From contig NZ_JAOTQN010000001.1 in the NCBI RefSeq assembly GCF_025641885.1, forward strand, positions 806,001-870,000: a DNA stretch of 64,000 nt, written 5' to 3'. The notes beneath the pieces are model-generated. The model had not been told where the DNA came from. It ran no database searches and saw only the letters and a list, made by a program, of their open reading frames with translations. Shown one piece after another: positions 61,344-64,000 of this stretch. This stretch comes from Pyrobaculum sp. 3827-6. GTDB taxonomy: Archaea; Thermoproteota; Thermoprotei; Thermoproteales; Thermoproteaceae. Both the position numbers and the translations under genes were made by a program. Numbering within the stretch: position 1 is the stretch's first letter; each line of letters begins with the position of its first letter.

Positions 61344-61583
61344 CTAACTAACTATCTTCCCCACCGCGTAGGACCCCCCAACCTTCTCAATCTGGATCTT
61401 CACCCTCTGGCCAGGCTCCGCGCCAGGCACAAACACCACAAACCCCTCAACCCTAGCCACGCCATCGCCCCTCCTAGACCTCTCCACAATCTCAACCTCA
61501 ACAACATCACCCTCCTTAACCGGTTTAGGCCCCGACGGGCCACGCCGCCCACGGGGCGGACCCCTTCTAGTTCCTCGTTCCAT
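61344..61583 (-). CDS. TRAM-domain RNA-binding protein
   Basis: 79 residues: a basic Arg/Gly/Pro-rich head (MERGTRRGPPRGRRGP) then a TRAM fold (VKEGDVVEVEIVERSRRGDGVARVEGFVVFVPGAEPGQRV). TRAM proteins of this size act as RNA chaperones in archaea. ATG 61583 lies 24-26 bases after tttatatac (61603-61611) on this strand, which excludes longer frames. Confidence 0.9.
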   Translation of the reverse strand: MERGTRRGPPRGRRGPSGPKPVKEGDVVEVEIVERSRRGDGVARVEGFVVFVPGAEPGQRVKIQIEKVGGSYAVGKIVS

Positions 61584-61679
61584 CTGTGCCAATGAATATG
61601 GGTATATAAACCTTTGCACAGACAGAAAAACGGCGGAGGGCGGCCGGGCACAGATAAAAACAGCTGAAGGCCGTGAAAC

Positions 61680-62660
61680 GTGCTTACTGACTTCGAGGCG
61701 CTGAGGGCGTACCTCGAAGCCAGAAACACCGCGGTCTCCAGCATACGCGACGTCGTGGAGACCGCCCAGAAGATAATCAGCGGCGGGGAGCTCTCCAAGA
61801 GTGAGAAGAGAACCGCGGATTTGCTGTGGCACCTCGGACTAGTGTTAAAGACGCCGGGGGGCGCGCTGACGCCCACGGCCCAGCTAAGAGCAGTGGCCCG
61901 GGGTAGCCTTGATAGCTACAGCCTAATAGCCAGGAGGCTGGCTAGGTGGACTCCCATGAGGATACTGCTGAGATACCTAGCCGCCAAGGGAGGCGCCGCG
62001 GGGCTAGACGACGTTGCGGAGGAGCTCGGAGCCGAAATGAAAAATGTGACCGGGAAATACCTCCCCGTCTTGAAGCTAGCCAACCCCAGGCTCAAAGCCC
62101 CTGTATCCAAGCCCTTCAACCCACACGTCGTTGAGGCTGTGCTCTTCAAACTAGGGGCAGAGGTAGGCCTCCTCACCTACGACCGGGCACACAAGACGGC
62201 AAGCTTGACAGAGCTAGCGGAGGAGCACATGGAGCAACAAGGCGTGGAGGTCGTGAGAACGGCCCCAGGGAGCCCCATAGTGCTGGCCGCCGTGGCCGCA
62301 GCAGTAGCGTCTGCGAATAAGGTGCACATAATATCGCCCTGGGTCGACGACAAGGTGGCGCAGGCCCTAGATCCCTTGCTCCACGGGAGAAGGGCAGTGG
62401 TGATTAGCAGAGAGCCGCGCGACGAGTCCCACAGACGTGGGCTGGAGATACTGTCAAAACACGGCGAGGTCCACTGCTACAGACACCTACACACAAAACT
62501 CGTAGTGGGGATATCCGCAGTAGTTACAAGCGCCAATTTGGTATACACAAGCATGCTCCGCAACATAGAGACTGGGGTATTCTACCAAGACGCCCCGCCA
62601 GCCCTAAGATTACACGCAGAAGAAATCCTGGCGTCGGCGAGGAGATGCGATCAAAATTAG
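61680..62660 (+). CDS. PLD-like protein with N-terminal helical/HTH part
   Basis: 326 residues. The C-terminal part holds one HKD-type motif (LHTKLVVGISAVVTSANLVYTS: H, K, and the later SAN) preceded by VHIISPWVDDKVAQAL, as in single-motif PLD nucleases. The N-terminal half contains winged-helix-like pieces (LLRYLAAKGGAAGLDDVAEELGAEM). It may cut or bind DNA; the role is unknown. GTG 61680 is 26 bases after agataaaaac at 61650-61659. Confidence 0.75.
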   Translation: MLTDFEALRAYLEARNTAVSSIRDVVETAQKIISGGELSKSEKRTADLLWHLGLVLKTPGGALTPTAQLRAVARGSLDSYSLIARRLARWTPMRILLRYLAAKGGAAGLDDVAEELGAEMKNVTGKYLPVLKLANPRLKAPVSKPFNPHVVEAVLFKLGAEVGLLTYDRAHKTASLTELAEEHMEQQGVEVVRTAPGSPIVLAAVAAAVASANKVHIISPWVDDKVAQALDPLLHGRRAVVISREPRDESHRRGLEILSKHGEVHCYRHLHTKLVVGISAVVTSANLVYTSMLRNIETGVFYQDAPPALRLHAEEILASARRCDQN

Positions 62661-62686
62661 CCGCAGGGCATAGGCTAGAAAACTGG

Positions 62687-62800
62687 CGGGCCCGGTGGGA
62701 TTCGAACCCACGACCTACGGGTTGCTCGGGCCAGGCCCGTTAAGAGCCTCGGCGGGCCCCGCCGGCCCACCGCCGCTCTACCAGGCTGAGCTACGGGCCC
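62687..62800 (-). tRNA. tRNA-Lys (CTT) with two introns
   Basis: Acceptor GGGCCCG/CGGGCCC, D-arm GCTC-AGCCTGGTA-GAGC, loop CTCTTAA (anticodon CTT), variable AGGTC, T-arm GTGGG-TTCGAAT-CCCAC, discriminator G and encoded CCA (62684-62686). The anticodon stem GCGGG/CCCGT forms only if two inserts are removed: 22 bases at position 30/31 and 18 bases at 37/38. Length 114 = 74 + 40 fits exactly. TATA-like cttaaaaac lies at 62821-62829. Confidence 0.9.
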
Positions 62801-62945
62801 CCTTTACTAATATTATACATGTTTTTAAGTTTTTTGGCTTTGGCCCAGGTCGGCGTACGCAAGTCCCAGCATCGCCGGCGCCCAAGTCGCCGCCGAGGAG
62901 TAGCATCTGCTCATGACCCCCCTCCGCCCCTTCCATTTCTCCATT

Positions 62946-62959
62946 CTCAAGATCTTGAG
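62946..62959. repeat. 14-base perfect palindrome
   Basis: CTCAAGATCTTGAG, no spacer. Could be an operator for a dimeric regulator or part of a mobile-element end. Confidence 0.5.
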
Positions 62960-63028
62960 CGGGTTGGCCGTCCTCATGGAATCTGACTGGCTCCCAACCT
63001 GGCGTGGGCGTATGTCCACACTTGCCGT

Positions 63029-63050
63029 CTCTGGTTTTTCAAAACCAGAG
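63029..63050. repeat. Inverted repeat with 10-base arms
   Basis: CTCTGGTTTT and AAAACCAGAG with a two-base spacer. Too tight for an RNA hairpin without opening; as DNA it is a near-perfect palindrome suited to dimer binding. Confidence 0.55.
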
Positions 63051-63248
63051 GCCGCGGCGTTTCTGGCTTCTAGAGCCTCGAAACCGCTGGGCGTCTGCAG
63101 TTGTTCATCCCCGGCCACGGCATTCTTCACATCTCAGCATTGCCGGCCCCAATCACCGTATCTAAGTGGGGGAGGGGCTTAAATCTCTTCGCGCCAGGGT
63201 GAAGGAGTGGGGTATTGGAAGGGGTCCGCCCCGCGGGCGGCGTGGGTG

Positions 63249-63638
63249 CTATATCTCTTTCTCGCCGGTGTGTAGCCAGGTTAGCTTGGTGAGGTCGATT
63301 TCCTTGCCCTGTTTTAGGAGGGACGTCATGTTCCAAGTTATGACGCCTATGATTATGTGTTTGCATATCTTGCCTCCTATCGTGTTGCCTTCGCATGTGC
63401 ACTTAGCTCCGTAGTATCCAACGGCGGTGTAGTACCACACGTCTGGCTTCTTCTCGGAGCGCACGGCGAGTCTTATCCCCGCGATCTCCCCGCCGCGCTC
63501 GACTAGCTCCACGATGCGGACCTTGTCGGGGGTGGCGTAGAGGTAGAGATCGAGCACCCTTTCAATCCTCACGCCCAGTGTCCTCGAGAGGGTTAGGAGG
63601 AAGGACCTGACCTTCTCCTCAATCTGTGGTTGCGGCAT
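63249..63638 (-). CDS. SWIM zinc-finger protein
   Basis: 129 residues. SWIM motif C-x-C...C-x-H in AKCTCEGNTIGGKICKHIIIG near residues 78-97, preceded by an alpha/beta part. SWIM proteins pair with RadA/Rad51 paralogues in some archaea and eukaryotes, which makes a recombination role possible; no such partner is adjacent. Starts overlapping the upstream gene by 20 bases. Confidence 0.85.
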   Translation of the reverse strand: MPQPQIEEKVRSFLLTLSRTLGVRIERVLDLYLYATPDKVRIVELVERGGEIAGIRLAVRSEKKPDVWYYTAVGYYGAKCTCEGNTIGGKICKHIIIGVITWNMTSLLKQGKEIDLTKLTWLHTGEKEI

Positions 63639-63999
63639 TTACGAAATCTACGTCGCCCGCCACTAGGGATATCCTGGAGTGCGGCTTGGTGTCGCCCATC
63701 ACCACGTACCTAAAGCCGTCTACGTATTTGCCTATCGTCAACGCCCCCGCCACGTCGAGCAGTCTGAGCTTGCCCCGGAGGTCTAGGAAGCCGCGGGCTG
63801 TGCCCTCCACCGTGTACGCCAGCTCGGCGGCGGAGCTGCCGAGGCTCCTCCCCCTCAGCCCCAGCCGCCTCACGACTTCGCAGGTCTTTGGGGGGAAGCT
63901 GTTGCTCACTGCCACGAATACTATATTGCTCCTCGGGGTCCTCCTCAACGGCTTTCCGTTTTTGCGGGCGCCGACGCCGGGGGCCGCCGTGTAGACGTC
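63619..63999 (-). CDS. Inositol-monophosphatase-family protein, C-terminal part (cut by right edge)
   Basis: Frame open to the right edge. VYTAAPGVGARKNGKPL corresponds to the family's V-Y-A-A..G-x-G-A..N-G block, and SLGSSAAELAYTVEGTARGFLDL and LLDVAGALTIGKYVDGF to the G-S-A and W-D-x-A-A-G motifs (here LLDVAGA). Relatives are inositol or fructose-1,6-bisphosphatases. The N-terminal metal-site half is outside the window. Confidence 0.85.
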   Translation of the reverse strand, partial: DVYTAAPGVGARKNGKPLRRTPRSNIVFVAVSNSFPPKTCEVVRRLGLRGRSLGSSAAELAYTVEGTARGFLDLRGKLRLLDVAGALTIGKYVDGFRYVVMGDTKPHSRISLVAGDVDFVNAATTD

Positions 64000-64000
64000 T

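Larger units (their letters stand above)
62801..63248. other. Gene-poor stretch with inverted repeats
   Basis: No secure gene. A minus-strand frame (63130 to 62825) contains a segment reading GFEALEARNAAASGFEKPE that recalls tails of archaeal transposases and may be a remnant, but I cannot establish it. Two perfect palindromic elements lie here. Near 63168-63185 a gggcttaaat element is found. Confidence 0.5.

Noticed and set aside
61584-61876. Long minus-strand extensions ahead of the TRAM protein
   Set aside because: They overlap the divergent PLD-like gene and the TRAM gene promoter at 61603-61611.

Overview
The window reads as a chromosome segment of a hyperthermophilic crenarchaeon of the order Thermoproteales, most likely Pyrobaculum or a close relative. 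The signs are a PaREP1-family gene (a family described from Pyrobaculum), crenarchaeal-type ribosomal, translation and secretion genes, tRNA genes with one or two very short introns, C/D-box sRNA candidates, and leaderless genes. In most operon-leading genes a TATA-like box is centred about 26 bases before the start codon. I used that spacing to choose many starts, and several genes start with GTG this way.

Layout. 0-19.6 kb is mostly housekeeping: the end of seryl-tRNA synthetase, a CPBP membrane protease, UMP kinase, a HIT protein, YchF, an eight-CBS protein, the Cdc48/VAT unfoldase followed by Hsp20, a THUMP-SPOUT methylase, ribosomal S11, an AmrS-like radical SAM enzyme, a DUF47/phosphate-permease pair, HtpX and RadA. 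Two C/D-box sRNA candidates lie at 13.8-13.95 kb. 19.6-25.3 kb is a looser region with tRNA-Trp and tRNA-Arg, two acetyltransferase/phosphoesterase genes, PaREP1, a gene broken at an 11-base poly-C tract, hairpin-rich DNA and small ORFs.

25.3-34.1 kb is an accessory island. It holds a coiled-coil nuclease (DUF3782-like), a TnpB-like RuvC protein that lacks the usual N-terminal half, overlapped by a HerA/VirB4-type ATPase and an unknown protein. tRNA-Gly follows, then an EVE-domain McrB plus McrC type IV restriction pair, an unknown winged-helix-like gene, a frameshifted membrane-anchored Holliday-junction-nuclease-like gene, a ParA ATPase, and a divergent pair of C/D-box sRNA candidates around one TATA box. 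Base use changes sharply inside the island: the TnpB/HerA part is C-rich on the + strand and the McrBC part is G/T-rich.

34.1-50.2 kb is metabolic and transport: an aldo/keto reductase, ADP-forming acetyl-CoA synthetase (both subunits), a PD-(D/E)XK protein, MscS, a Ras-like small GTPase facing a large P-loop NTPase, ribosomal L40e, a penicillin-acylase homologue, a complete BMP-type ABC importer and a second Hsp20. 50.2-58.5 kb is a long minus-strand run of information-processing genes (L31e, aIF6, L18Ae/LX, prefoldin alpha, FtsY, SecE, Spt5, L11, L1, L10). It continues into mevalonate kinase, a small PQ-loop-like protein, uridine phosphorylase and a SPOUT-like protein. 58.6-64 kb holds a radical SAM/DNA glycosylase pair, TrpRS, a TRAM protein, a PLD-like protein, a two-intron tRNA-Lys, a gene-poor stretch with strong inverted repeats, a SWIM zinc-finger protein and an inositol-monophosphatase-like gene cut by the right edge.

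Most likely to repay further work: the truncated TnpB/HerA module, the EVE-McrBC locus with its neighbours, the sRNA whose guide matches the D-arm of tRNAs encoded in this same window, the divergent sRNA pair, and the short leaderless genes.
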